From NCBI RefSeq assembly GCF_900129645.1, contig NZ_FSQZ01000001.1, positions 1,574,001-1,638,000 on the forward strand: DNA of 64,000 bases, given 5' to 3'. Position 1 is the first letter of the stretch. Each line of letters opens with the position of its first letter. Below, one piece after another: positions 1-7,755 of the stretch. The notes beneath the pieces were generated by a model. It was not told where the DNA came from. It made no database searches and saw only the letters and a list, made by a program, of their open reading frames with translations. A program made the translations under genes and the position numbers. The stretch is from Acetomicrobium flavidum (lineage in GTDB: Bacteria; Synergistota; Synergistia; Synergistales; Acetomicrobiaceae).

Positions 1-1587
1 AAGACCGTTGGATTTCAGTATGTGCCTTGCGTATAAGTATCCCGATGCGCTTTGGGGGTCAACGTAACCAAAATGCTTTCCCTTTAAATCAGATAGGGAT
101 CGTATGCCGCTGGATTTCTTGGTAATTATATATCCTCTATAAGAAAACTTGCTATTAACCCTTGGTGTTGCTATCGGTTTAACTCCTATTTTTTTGTGTG
201 CCGTTACATAGGCGAAGGGGGAAAACCATCCGACGTCGATCAAGCCCTTTGCCATCCCATCTATTAAGGCATCGTAATCCTTCACGATGATAATTCTTGC
301 CTTATATCCAATATTTTTACATAGTCTCTCAAGGATAGGGGCGTACATTTGCTTTATGTTTTCGGGGGATGTAAAGGGATTTACGCCAAATATGATTTCT
401 TTATCAGTTTTAAGATTGGCCATCAATGTCTGTAAACTTAAGGCCGTATCGCATAGCTTATCGCTAAATTGCGCTAATTGAGCGTTTTTGTCCTTTTGGA
501 TATCGATATCTTTGGAAAGATTTACAATTGTATTGTAAGTTTCTTCTACTGATTTTGCAATTGAATTTGAAGCCCCTTCGATCTCATTTAAAGCCCCCAT
601 TTGGGTTGATGACATATCTGTCAACTCGGTCAAGGCAGCTCCGATTTTTTCTATGGCGTTTTCTATTTTTGTAATAATTTCCCTGGAAAAAGCTGATACT
701 TTTTCAACTTCTTTAAGCTTATCTATACATGAGTTCATGGCTGTATTTGATCTCGATACTCGGTCATTGATCTCCTTGATTATGGGTGAGATTTCGGCCA
801 CAGAGTTCTTGGTTTCATCTGCAAGTTTTTTGATTTCCAACGATACTACGGAGAATCCCTTACCTGTCTCTCCAGCTCTGGCTGCCTCTATGGAGGCGTT
901 TAGAGATAACAAGTTTGTTTGTTTTGCTATCGAGCTAATATATTCTATTATCTTATTGATCTTTTTGGATGATTCCTGAAGCTTTAGGTTATCATCTGAG
1001 GCCATACGGATGACTTCTATCAATTCGTTCAAAAGAGGGCTTAAGTTGTCTAGCGTATCCTTGTCTTGTTTCAACATGTCTCTTGCTTGTATGGAGCTGT
1101 TTTCTATATTTAGAATACTATCACGTATTTTGGATGTTATGCTGGATAATTCATTTATACTGGCAGTTATTTCTTCCGTGCTGGCGGCATTTTGGTGGCT
1201 GTATTCCTCAATTTGCGCAAATATCTTTGAGATTTGGTCGAAGGTTTTCTTGGTATCTTTGGAAAGCCAGGAAATTTGTTGGGTGTCGAACCCCATTGTC
1301 TCGGCTACGGAAAAAAGTCTGTCGTAAACTTTTTCGTCGAGATTAAATGTTTGTCGACCTTGGTCTGGGGACCTTAATTCAAGCGTTGCCGTCAGTTGAG
1401 GCTTGAGGGGCATTAAGGGTTTGACCCCTTCTTTAAGATGCCACTTAAATGATGCAAAAAAGATTAGAGGACCTGTCAAGACTGTTGCAACGGCCATTAT
1501 GAACTTGGTGATGGGAAGAAGATACAAGATTAACTCCAATATGGCTATGCAGATTATGCTTAAAAGCCAAACCTTTTTCGATGGCAC
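1..1587 (-). CDS. Chemoreceptor-like protein: two TM helices, MCP signalling domain, C-terminal PhnD-like binding domain (3' end outside window)
   Basis: Read on the minus strand; 529 codons are visible and the C-terminus lies beyond position 1. Residues 6-24 and 29-47 form two hydrophobic helices with no periplasmic domain and no clear HAMP. Residues about 100-390 are a coiled-coil MCP signalling domain with the hairpin-tip sequence [20 protein letters not shown] near 221-240. From about residue 397 the sequence changes to a periplasmic-binding-protein-like fold of the PhnD phosphonate/phosphite type (IFGVNPFTSPENIKQMYAPI, then VGWFSPFAY and GYVDPQSASGYLYAR). In known PhnD transport proteins this domain is secreted; here topology predicts it is cytoplasmic (inference). 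GTG 1587 is chosen because GAGGTGAG precedes it at about 7 nt; GTG 1596 in the same frame is possible. Ligand unknown. Confidence 0.8.
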   Translation of the reverse strand, partial: MPSKKVWLLSIICIAILELILYLLPITKFIMAVATVLTGPLIFFASFKWHLKEGVKPLMPLKPQLTATLELRSPDQGRQTFNLDEKVYDRLFSVAETMGFDTQQISWLSKDTKKTFDQISKIFAQIEEYSHQNAASTEEITASINELSSITSKIRDSILNIENSSIQARDMLKQDKDTLDNLSPLLNELIEVIRMASDDNLKLQESSKKINKIIEYISSIAKQTNLLSLNASIEAARAGETGKGFSVVSLEIKKLADETKNSVAEISPIIKEINDRVSRSNTAMNSCIDKLKEVEKVSAFSREIITKIENAIEKIGAALTELTDMSSTQMGALNEIEGASNSIAKSVEETYNTIVNLSKDIDIQKDKNAQLAQFSDKLCDTALSLQTLMANLKTDKEIIFGVNPFTSPENIKQMYAPILERLCKNIGYKARIIIVKDYDALIDGMAKGLIDVGWFSPFAYVTAHKKIGVKPIATPRVNSKFSYRGYIITKKSSGIRSLSDLKGKHFGYVDPQSASGYLYARHILKSNGL

Positions 1588-1732
1588 CTCGCTCACCTCA
1601 ATCCATTAGGCAATCATTGATATTCATCGGGTATTAAAACAAATTTGCATTATATTATACTATATCTTAATGTGAACTAAAATTACAATTTATTGATCCC
1701 TCGTAATTTATGATTACTCCGGTAATTTCTTT

Positions 1733-2533
1733 TTATTTTGTAATGTCCACATAAAGAGTCGGCACCCTATCTTTAAAGACGGGGACTGTAGACCTTGCTT
1801 GGTCAACCTTGCAAACGTCTATATCTACGAACCATAACCCCTCCAAATTGCCGGCGTCCAGCAAGACTTCACCCCATGGATCTACCACCAATGACCCGCC
1901 GTCAAAGGCGTCCTTTCCCGTAGCGCCACATCTATTGCAAGATATCACGTACATCTGGTTTTCGATAGCCCTCGCCTTAAGCAGGATATCCCAATGCTTG
2001 GCCCTGGCGGCTGGCCACTCAGCGCTGATGAAGAGAGCCTTTACGCCTTTTAATGCATAACACCTTATCCACTCGCAGAAACGTAAATCGTAACAGATCA
2101 CGCAGCCGCTTTTAAAACCTTCCCAGTTGAATGTGCAGTCCCTATCTCCTGAAGCGAGGTATTTGTCCTCGTCCATTAATGGGAATCTGTGGACCTTATC
2201 ATAATAGGCGATCAACTCACCGCGGGGGTCGATGACTTGAGCTCTATTTTTGATGCCTGCTGAAGTTTTGGCTAAAGTGGAGCCGCCTATAAACCATATG
2301 TTGTATTTTTTAGCCAGATCACCTAAGAATGTAGCTGTCTCGTTGCCTTCATCTGAAGCGAGTGCTTGGGCTTTCTCCAAGGCGTAACCGGTATCCCAAA
2401 GCTCAGGAAGTACGATAGCTGTAGGTGATTTAGATGGAACGAAAGCTCGGCTGAGCAACTCGTTTACGCGCGAGAAGTTGGCCTTCCTATCACCGACTTG
2501 GACATCTAGCTGCAATATTCCCACTCGAAGCAT
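1733..2533 (-). CDS. Carbon-nitrogen hydrolase (nitrilase superfamily), amidase-like
   Basis: 266 aa. Members of this superfamily hydrolyse non-peptide C-N bonds, for example omega-amides, through a Glu-Lys-Cys triad. The triad is visible: Glu44 in LPELWDTGY, Lys113 in YYDKVHRF and Cys147 in CVICYDLRF. Length and the single-domain layout resemble the omega-amidase/Nit2 and predicted amidohydrolase branches; the substrate cannot be fixed from sequence. An upstream in-frame ATG would add 31 residues, but these are unlike the family and run across the hairpin at 2602-2636, whereas ATG 2533 begins the conserved LRVGILQLD strand and follows a purine-rich GGGGGGAAA. The gene stands alone, downstream of the DUF364/ModA pair and separated from it by that hairpin. 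Confidence 0.88.
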   Translation of the reverse strand: MLRVGILQLDVQVGDRKANFSRVNELLSRAFVPSKSPTAIVLPELWDTGYALEKAQALASDEGNETATFLGDLAKKYNIWFIGGSTLAKTSAGIKNRAQVIDPRGELIAYYDKVHRFPLMDEDKYLASGDRDCTFNWEGFKSGCVICYDLRFCEWIRCYALKGVKALFISAEWPAARAKHWDILLKARAIENQMYVISCNRCGATGKDAFDGGSLVVDPWGEVLLDAGNLEGLWFVDIDVCKVDQARSTVPVFKDRVPTLYVDITK

Positions 2534-2601
2534 AAGTTTCCCCCCTATCTTAATTTGGAAAAGGCACCTAATTAAATGTAATTGTTGAGGAGGTTTATGT
2601 G

Positions 2602-2636
2602 AAGGGGCCATTTCAGCAGAATGCAAATGGCCCCTT
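2602..2636 (-). terminator. Intrinsic terminator-like hairpin after the DUF364 gene
   Basis: Perfect 12-bp inverted repeat (2602-2613 with 2625-2636; 11-nt loop). It sits between the end of the DUF364 gene and the start of the amidase gene, both on the minus strand. The T tract is only moderate, and is better on the plus strand, so efficiency is uncertain. Confidence 0.6.
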
Positions 2637-2664
2637 TTGAGGTATTAAATGACACTATTATATA

Positions 2665-3450
2665 TTATATTGCTTCGAAGCATAGCCTTTCGATGCCAAG
2701 TATTTTGGGTGGCAGCGCTGCAGTTGTGCCGTAAATGTAAGGTTTTACGCCGTATTCTTTGAAAACGTCCAATATTTCGTTTAATGTGCCGTTGATTAAA
2801 GTAGAACCCGTTATAAGGCCTATATGACAGTTTTTTGCCAATTCAACGAGGCATGATGAGCCGTTCAATATCTTTACGCCAAAAACTTCATTGCCTATGT
2901 TGTCAGGATTTAAGTCTGTCACAAAAACCCTATCATTTCCGAAAAAATTTACCATGTGCTTTACGATGGCCGGCTGGTATCCGATTATGCCTATGTTGAT
3001 CTCGGATCCAAATTGGGAGGCTATATATTCAGCCATTTCTCGTCCGCATTTATCAGGGCCTTGGTCTTTGCAGTGGATTGTACGATCGCATAAATTAAGC
3101 AACCGCCCCAAGGCGTTAGCTGTGGCGACGAAAATAGCTCTATTTTTCTCCGAATCCAATGATAAATTTAATGCTTCATCCAGCGTACCGCGCCAACGAG
3201 AGGGGTATGAAGTGAAGGCCTGTCCCTTAAAGCCAATTATAGTGGCTTCTGTTAATCTCTCTTCGCCTCGCTGCAAGGCAAAATCCTTATAAGGAGTCGG
3301 ATCGCCTATGGCTTCCTTTACGCCCAACGGTTCTATGTGGACAATTTGCATCAAAAGGTTTGGTCGATTTACAATTTCTGCCAACAGCTTTTTTCTGATT
3401 GCTGTGAGTAAATTCAATTGCTCATCTTTATTAGCGGGTTTAAAAGTCAT
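2665..3450 (-). CDS. DUF364/DUF4213-family Rossmann-like protein (putative metal-chelation family)
   Basis: 261 aa, soluble, no signal peptide. The C-terminal half carries IGIIGYQPAIVKHM and FVTDLNPDNIG, then a segment around GLITGSTLINGTLNEIL, all typical of the DUF364 Rossmann-like fold with its DUF4213 enolase-like N-terminal part. Family proteins have been proposed to bind heavy metals, but no reaction is established. Its start codon overlaps the end of the molybdate-binding-protein gene by 4 nt (ATGA), so the two are translationally coupled. This suggests, without proof, a role in molybdenum or tungsten handling. Several cysteines are present (NLCDRTIHCKDQGPDKCGR) that could bind a metal or disulfide. 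Confidence 0.75.
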   Translation of the reverse strand: MTFKPANKDEQLNLLTAIRKKLLAEIVNRPNLLMQIVHIEPLGVKEAIGDPTPYKDFALQRGEERLTEATIIGFKGQAFTSYPSRWRGTLDEALNLSLDSEKNRAIFVATANALGRLLNLCDRTIHCKDQGPDKCGREMAEYIASQFGSEINIGIIGYQPAIVKHMVNFFGNDRVFVTDLNPDNIGNEVFGVKILNGSSCLVELAKNCHIGLITGSTLINGTLNEILDVFKEYGVKPYIYGTTAALPPKILGIERLCFEAI

Positions 3451-4190
3451 TTTGAGATCTTCCCCTTTTGCGACTTATCAGGGATTACAAATCCCCACTT
3501 GACCCAAATGGGAGTTGCGTTTTCAGAACGACAAAATGCCCAAAACTTACGCGCACCATCATCGGCTTTAGCTGTAAGTCCTCCTACTTGTTCTATGACC
3601 ATATCGGGAATAGATGTATAGCTGCCTCCGGCCTTGATAGCCATGCTTAATGGTATAAACGCCATTTCGGCGGTTCGGGCTTTTACCGCCGCTACTGCCT
3701 GTGGTGCACTTCCAACAAGTATAATCCTTTTTTCATTCATTTTTCTATCCCATAGGCCTATTTTGTCAAGATATTGTTTCGCTAAGTTGCCGTAGGCTGT
3801 GGTTTCTGGGTCCGGGATCGCGATTACCGCTGTTTCTGTCTGGCTTACGTCAATAGGATCGGATGAAACATGCCACAGGGTGAGTTGTCCTATGGCAAAA
3901 GTATCGACTTCAGTTAATAATCCTTTGTCCTTTAACCAAATTGGCCAGCGTGGCTCGGAAGCCAAAAATAGTTCGTATGGTGCTCCTAATGCTATTTGTC
4001 GTGCCAGGGGACCGCATGCTTCTTTTACTAATTCAACAGGTTCTCCTCCTGCTTTTACGTAAAGATCTACGACCTCTTCCACGCAAGGGGCTATCCCTGC
4101 GGCTACGGCTACTACATTTGCCATCACGGGTGAACTGACTAGAAACAAAAATACCGATGCTACCGCGAAGATCTTGCCGGATCGTTTCAT
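3447..4190 (-). CDS. modA: Molybdate/tungstate ABC transporter substrate-binding protein (ModA family)
   Basis: 247 aa with a clear Sec signal peptide (MKRSGKIFAV followed by a hydrophobic core to about residue 24, cleavage after VMA). The mature part follows the ModA pattern: VAAGIAPCVEEVVDLYVKAG, then a segment resembling GPLARQIALGAPYELFLASE, and later IAIPDPETTAYGNLAKQYLD. ModA proteins bind molybdate or tungstate in the periplasm and deliver it to ModBC. No modB or modC lies in this window, so the permease must be elsewhere, or this is an orphan binder. ATG 4190 is preceded by AAGGAGG at good spacing. It leads a two-gene operon with the DUF364 protein. The exact oxyanion preference is not readable. 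Confidence 0.85.
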   Translation of the reverse strand: MKRSGKIFAVASVFLFLVSSPVMANVVAVAAGIAPCVEEVVDLYVKAGGEPVELVKEACGPLARQIALGAPYELFLASEPRWPIWLKDKGLLTEVDTFAIGQLTLWHVSSDPIDVSQTETAVIAIPDPETTAYGNLAKQYLDKIGLWDRKMNEKRIILVGSAPQAVAAVKARTAEMAFIPLSMAIKAGGSYTSIPDMVIEQVGGLTAKADDGARKFWAFCRSENATPIWVKWGFVIPDKSQKGKISK

Positions 4191-4326
4191 GACCTATTCC
4201 TCCTTATAAAGGCTTGAAGTTTGAATGGTGATTATGAATTAAGATAACACGGCCAATTATAAATTGCAACAGTGTTGCAATATTTGGTAGGCTGCATCGT
4301 TATTAACTCAGCTTTTTGTTGCTAAA

Positions 4327-4513
4327 GTGATTAAATATTCTGAACTTGCTTGCAAAGACGATTTTTTGCTTTGTTTCCCCGTGGACCATGAGGGTTCTAT
4401 GATCGAGATAAAGGATTTTATAGAAAAAGAGGTAGGCAAATAATGTCGACGGAGTTATCATCTACAAACTGGAGGATAACAAATTTATACTTTGGCAGCC
4501 CTTTATTATTTAA
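4327..4513 (+). pseudogene. Possible decayed small gene with one frameshift
   Basis: In the 352-nt gap between modA and panB, one frame reads 38 codons from GTG 4327 (VIKYSELACKDDFLLCFPVD ... FIEKEVGK) to a TAA at 4441-4443. A second frame, offset by one base, continues with DGVIIYKLEDNKFILWQPFI up to a TAA at 4511-4513. Both pieces have protein-like composition and together look like one small protein broken by a single indel near 4435-4444. No family is recognised, no good ribosome binding site is seen, and the upstream part could extend further. It may be chance. Confidence 0.3.
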
Positions 4514-4542
4514 ACGAATAAATAAAATAGGAGGTCATTAAA

Positions 4543-5382
4543 GTGGACAAGAAAAAAATTCCAATCCCAGATTTCAAAGAGCTTAAAAGGCAGGGCAAGA
4601 AAATTAGGATGGTAACGGCCTATGATTATCCAACTGCTGTCATAATAGAAAAGACTGACATTGAGATGATATTGGTAGGCGATTCGCTTGGCATGGTAGT
4701 TCTGGGTTATGATGGCACTGTGCCGGTTACGGTAGAGGATATAATTCACCACGCAAAGCCCGTCGTCAAGGGCGCACCAAATACCCACATAGTTGCCGAT
4801 ATGCCATTTATGTCTTATCAGGTATCCATTGAGGATGCCATTAGAAACGCAGGAAGACTCATAAAGGAATCAGGTGCAGATAGCGTTAAGCTTGAAGGGG
4901 GCCTGGATTATGCCCCAACTGTTAAGGCAATAGTAAAAGCAGGTATACCCGTTATGGGACACATTGGCCTAACTCCGCAGACAGCAGGAAGCCTAGGTGG
5001 CTTTAAAGTGCAGGGCAAAGACGCAAAAGCAGCTCAAAATCTAATAGACAGCGCTATAGCTTTGGAGGATGCAGGGGCCTTTGCCATTGTCCTTGAATGC
5101 ATTCCTGCACCGTTGGCGAAGATCATCTCTCAAAAGCTCACTATTCCTACGATTGGCATTGGCGCCGGCGTGTATTGTGATGGACAGGTCTTGGTGACTC
5201 AGGATATGCTGGGATTATTTGATAGGTTTGTTCCAAAATTTGTCAAGCAATACGCGCAGATTGGCCAATTAGAGCTGGAGGCCTTTAATAAATATGCAGA
5301 AGAGGTTGCACTGGGCGTCTTTCCCGATGATGCTCATAGCTTCAGCATGAAAGAGGAAGTAATAAAACAGTTAGAATGTTAA
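4543..5382 (+). CDS. panB: 3-methyl-2-oxobutanoate hydroxymethyltransferase
   Basis: 279 aa, normal for PanB. The enzyme transfers a hydroxymethyl group from 5,10-methylene-tetrahydrofolate to 2-oxoisovalerate, giving ketopantoate, the first committed step of pantothenate and CoA synthesis, in the cytoplasm. Family landmarks visible are RMVTAYDYPTA, LVGDSLGMVVLGYDGTVPVT, VADMPFMSYQ, KLEGG, MGHIGLTPQ, VLECIP, and TIGIGAGVYCDGQVLV with DMLG. Translation starts at GTG 4543 behind AGGAGG. panE follows 68 nt downstream beyond a strong hairpin, and panC lies 26 kb away on the opposite strand, so the pathway genes are split. No panD is seen. Confidence 0.97.
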   Translation: MDKKKIPIPDFKELKRQGKKIRMVTAYDYPTAVIIEKTDIEMILVGDSLGMVVLGYDGTVPVTVEDIIHHAKPVVKGAPNTHIVADMPFMSYQVSIEDAIRNAGRLIKESGADSVKLEGGLDYAPTVKAIVKAGIPVMGHIGLTPQTAGSLGGFKVQGKDAKAAQNLIDSAIALEDAGAFAIVLECIPAPLAKIISQKLTIPTIGIGAGVYCDGQVLVTQDMLGLFDRFVPKFVKQYAQIGQLELEAFNKYAEEVALGVFPDDAHSFSMKEEVIKQLEC

Positions 5383-5387
5383 TTTAT

Positions 5388-5430
5388 AGCTGTACTGCTA
5401 CACTTGATGTTGAGGTGTAGCGGTACAGCT
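5388..5430 (+). promoter_or_regulatory. Strong intergenic hairpin between panB and panE
   Basis: 16-bp stem (5388-5403 with 5415-5430; one G-U pair; 11-nt loop) directly after the panB stop and 20 nt before the panE start. No T run follows, so it is not a standard terminator. It could stabilise the panB message 3' end or modulate read-through into panE. Confidence 0.55.
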
Positions 5431-5450
5431 TCAAAAGGAGAAGGATTACC

Positions 5451-6365
5451 ATGAAAATTGCCGTCTTAGGATCCGGAGCTATGGGTTCAGTCTTTGGGGG
5501 CTTACTGGCCGAACATGGTCAAGATGTGGTGTTGATAGATACGTGGAAAGAGCATATCAATGCAATAAACAAAAATGGGCTGCATTTAGAAGGCATTGGC
5601 GGCGATAGGTTTATAAACGTCAAGGGAGTTTCTCCGGCAGATGAAATTAAGGATCATGTTGATCTCGTGATCGTCTTTGTCAAATCGCCCTTTACCGAGT
5701 CTGCAGTAAAGGGAGCTTCACACATAATTGGCGAAAACACCATGATTATGACATTGCAAAATGGGCTGGGAAATGCAGAAAAGATCGCCGAGATAACTGG
5801 TAGCAGTAGGATCATAGTTGGCATTACCAATAACGGTGCAACCCTTATTGAGCCGGGTCGCGTAAGGCATGCCGGATTGGGCGAAACTGTGATCAGCCCA
5901 TTTGATGGAAAAATATTTCAGAGAATAAAAGAAATTGCACAGATATTCACCGAAGCAGGGCTTCCAATGAGAGTTTCGGATGAAGTTACAGTTCTTGTAT
6001 GGGATAAGCTTATGGTCAATGTCGGCATTAATGCTCTGACCGCTGTTCTTAAAGTTCCAAACGGTTATCTCGTTGAACATACAAGCTCAGAAAAGCTTCT
6101 CGAATATGCCGTAAGGGAAGCCGAGAAGATATGTAAGGCAAAAGGCATACAATTGAAACATGATCCCGTCCAACATTGCAAAGACGTTGCAAGGGCAACT
6201 GCCGCAAATTATTCTTCGATGTATCAGGATGTGGCCAAAAAAAGAATTACGGAGATCGATTATATAAATGGTGCCGTAGTTAACGAGGGCAAAAAACTGG
6301 GCATTCCCACCCCCGTGAACGAAACCCTTGTTTTGCTCATAAGGGCCATTGAAGAGGGGTATTAG
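5451..6365 (+). CDS. panE: 2-dehydropantoate 2-reductase (ketopantoate reductase)
   Basis: 304 aa, usual PanE length. It reduces ketopantoate to pantoate with NADPH, the step after PanB. The N-terminal Rossmann domain opens with AVLGSGAMGSVFGGLLAEHG (GxGxxG) and continues to VKSPFTESAV and MTLQNGLGN. The C-terminal helical domain carries the catalytic-lysine region WDKLMVNVGINALTA and the late TEIDYINGAVVNEGKKLGI. AAAGGAGAAGG precedes ATG 5451. It sits 68 nt behind panB, and the two probably share a transcript. The convergent neighbour is the radical SAM gene ending at 6402. Confidence 0.95.
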   Translation: MKIAVLGSGAMGSVFGGLLAEHGQDVVLIDTWKEHINAINKNGLHLEGIGGDRFINVKGVSPADEIKDHVDLVIVFVKSPFTESAVKGASHIIGENTMIMTLQNGLGNAEKIAEITGSSRIIVGITNNGATLIEPGRVRHAGLGETVISPFDGKIFQRIKEIAQIFTEAGLPMRVSDEVTVLVWDKLMVNVGINALTAVLKVPNGYLVEHTSSEKLLEYAVREAEKICKAKGIQLKHDPVQHCKDVARATAANYSSMYQDVAKKRITEIDYINGAVVNEGKKLGIPTPVNETLVLLIRAIEEGY

Positions 6366-6401
6366 ATTGATCTAAATTACGCCAAGCTACGCGATCTTGC
6401 G

Positions 6402-7577
6402 TTAAAACAAAACAAGTTGCTTTGAATAGGGGCGAGGAGTCCTTTTAAGCCGTTTTTGTGAAGGAGGTTCTTCCGGAAGCAATTTTCCGCCAATCGTAAT
6501 GAAGTTCCTTGCCCGTTTAAGGGATATGCCTAATGCCCTTAATCCCTGTTCGTCAAGGTAGTCTTCTCGCCTTGCCTTTATTATCTTTTTGGCCGTTTTC
6601 GTGCCGATGCCCGGGACAAGTATGAGCCTTTCATAGGGAGCCTTCTTGATGTCCACGGGAAACAGGTGCATGTTTCTCAATGCCCAACACATCTTGGGGT
6701 CCATGTCTTGCGATAGGTTTTCGGAGCCCTCGAAGATGTCTTCGGCTTTAAAGCCGTAAAACCTCATGAGCCAGTCTGCCTGATACAGCCTGTGTTCCCT
6801 CAAAAGGGGAGGATGTTCGATCTTAGGCAGGACGTCGTTTGAGTTGATCGGGATATAGGCAGAGTAATAGACCCGCTTTACCAACCTGTTTGCGTAAAGC
6901 TCGTGAGAAAGCTTGAGAATAGTTTTGTCCGACTCCGAAGTTGCTCCTACTATCAACTGCGTCGAGGCCGATATTTGTTTTTCGAGCTCCAGGGTGTAGT
7001 TTTTGGCAGATTTTAAGGCGTTAAGGATATCATTTTTCGATTTTTCCGGAGCCAAAAGCTTTAAGCTGCTTTCTGTGGGCAGCTCGATGTTGCAGCTAAC
7101 TCTATCGGCAAGGATCATGGCCTTCCTTATTAAATCGTAAGAAGTCCCAGGGATGATTTTAAGATGTATGTATCCTTTAAAGCCGTATTCGTTCCGGAGC
7201 ATTTGCGCCGTGGAAATGATTAACTCCATTGTATAGTCAGCGTTCCTGAAGATGCCGGAGCTTAAGAACAATCCTTCTATATAGTTTTTCCTGTAAAGGT
7301 CATAGGCCAGCTGAGCCAACTCTTTAGGTTCAAAAATAGCCCTCTCTATATCATTTGAACGTCTGTTATAACAATACATGCAGTCATTTACACAATAATT
7401 GGTAAAAAGCACCTTCAATAGAGGAATGTATCTTCCGCTGGCACATGGGCTGTAGAAGATAAAGTCCTTTATGTTGTTACTGCAGCTTTTATTTTGAAGC
7501 TCTTCTTTGCCCTTTCCGCACACTCTATCGTATTTGGCAGCCTGGGCCAGTAATATCAGCTTATATTCTGTTCTCAA
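6402..7577 (-). CDS. Putative DNA modification/repair radical SAM protein (rSAM_link_UDG family)
   Basis: 391 aa. The radical SAM cluster motif Cys62-x3-Cys66-x2-Cys69 is in NYCVNDCMYCYNRR. The barrel follows, and a helix-hairpin-helix motif sits near the C-terminus (RLILVPGIGTKTAKKIIKAR), as in DNA-binding proteins. This layout matches the family whose genes normally sit beside a uracil-DNA-glycosylase-like partner; the chemistry is unproven. No such partner is next to it here: the neighbours are panE (convergent) and a chemoreceptor. Translation begins at TTG 7577 with GGAG about 11 nt upstream; no in-frame ATG is available nearby. It ends in a basic tail rich in Lys, Arg and Pro. Confidence 0.88.
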   Translation of the reverse strand: MRTEYKLILLAQAAKYDRVCGKGKEELQNKSCSNNIKDFIFYSPCASGRYIPLLKVLFTNYCVNDCMYCYNRRSNDIERAIFEPKELAQLAYDLYRKNYIEGLFLSSGIFRNADYTMELIISTAQMLRNEYGFKGYIHLKIIPGTSYDLIRKAMILADRVSCNIELPTESSLKLLAPEKSKNDILNALKSAKNYTLELEKQISASTQLIVGATSESDKTILKLSHELYANRLVKRVYYSAYIPINSNDVLPKIEHPPLLREHRLYQADWLMRFYGFKAEDIFEGSENLSQDMDPKMCWALRNMHLFPVDIKKAPYERLILVPGIGTKTAKKIIKARREDYLDEQGLRALGISLKRARNFITIGGKLLPEEPPSQKRLKRTPRPYSKQLVLF

Positions 7578-7719
7578 TCGTATTCATTCTCCAGTTATGC
7601 TTTTAGTTTTTTAATTCCATTTCCCTAATTTATAAATCAACCCCCACGTTTCCTTCTATTTTACCCTACATAAGAGCGCGTGGTAATCTAGGTATGTCAT
7701 TGCAATCTGTGAGAAAAGA

Positions 7720-7755
7720 GATAGGCCATCCAAACACAAGTTTGGATGGCCTATC
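7720..7755 (-). terminator. Intrinsic terminator of the chemoreceptor gene at 7756
   Basis: Perfect 16-bp inverted repeat (7720-7735 with 7740-7755) with a 4-nt loop. It begins directly at the stop codon of the minus-strand chemoreceptor and is followed on that strand by TCTTTTCTC. Confidence 0.85.

Noticed and set aside
287-1609. Plus-strand open frames over the first 1.6 kb
   Set aside because: They are shadows of the minus-strand chemoreceptor, which reads as one unbroken, family-matching frame of 529 codons.
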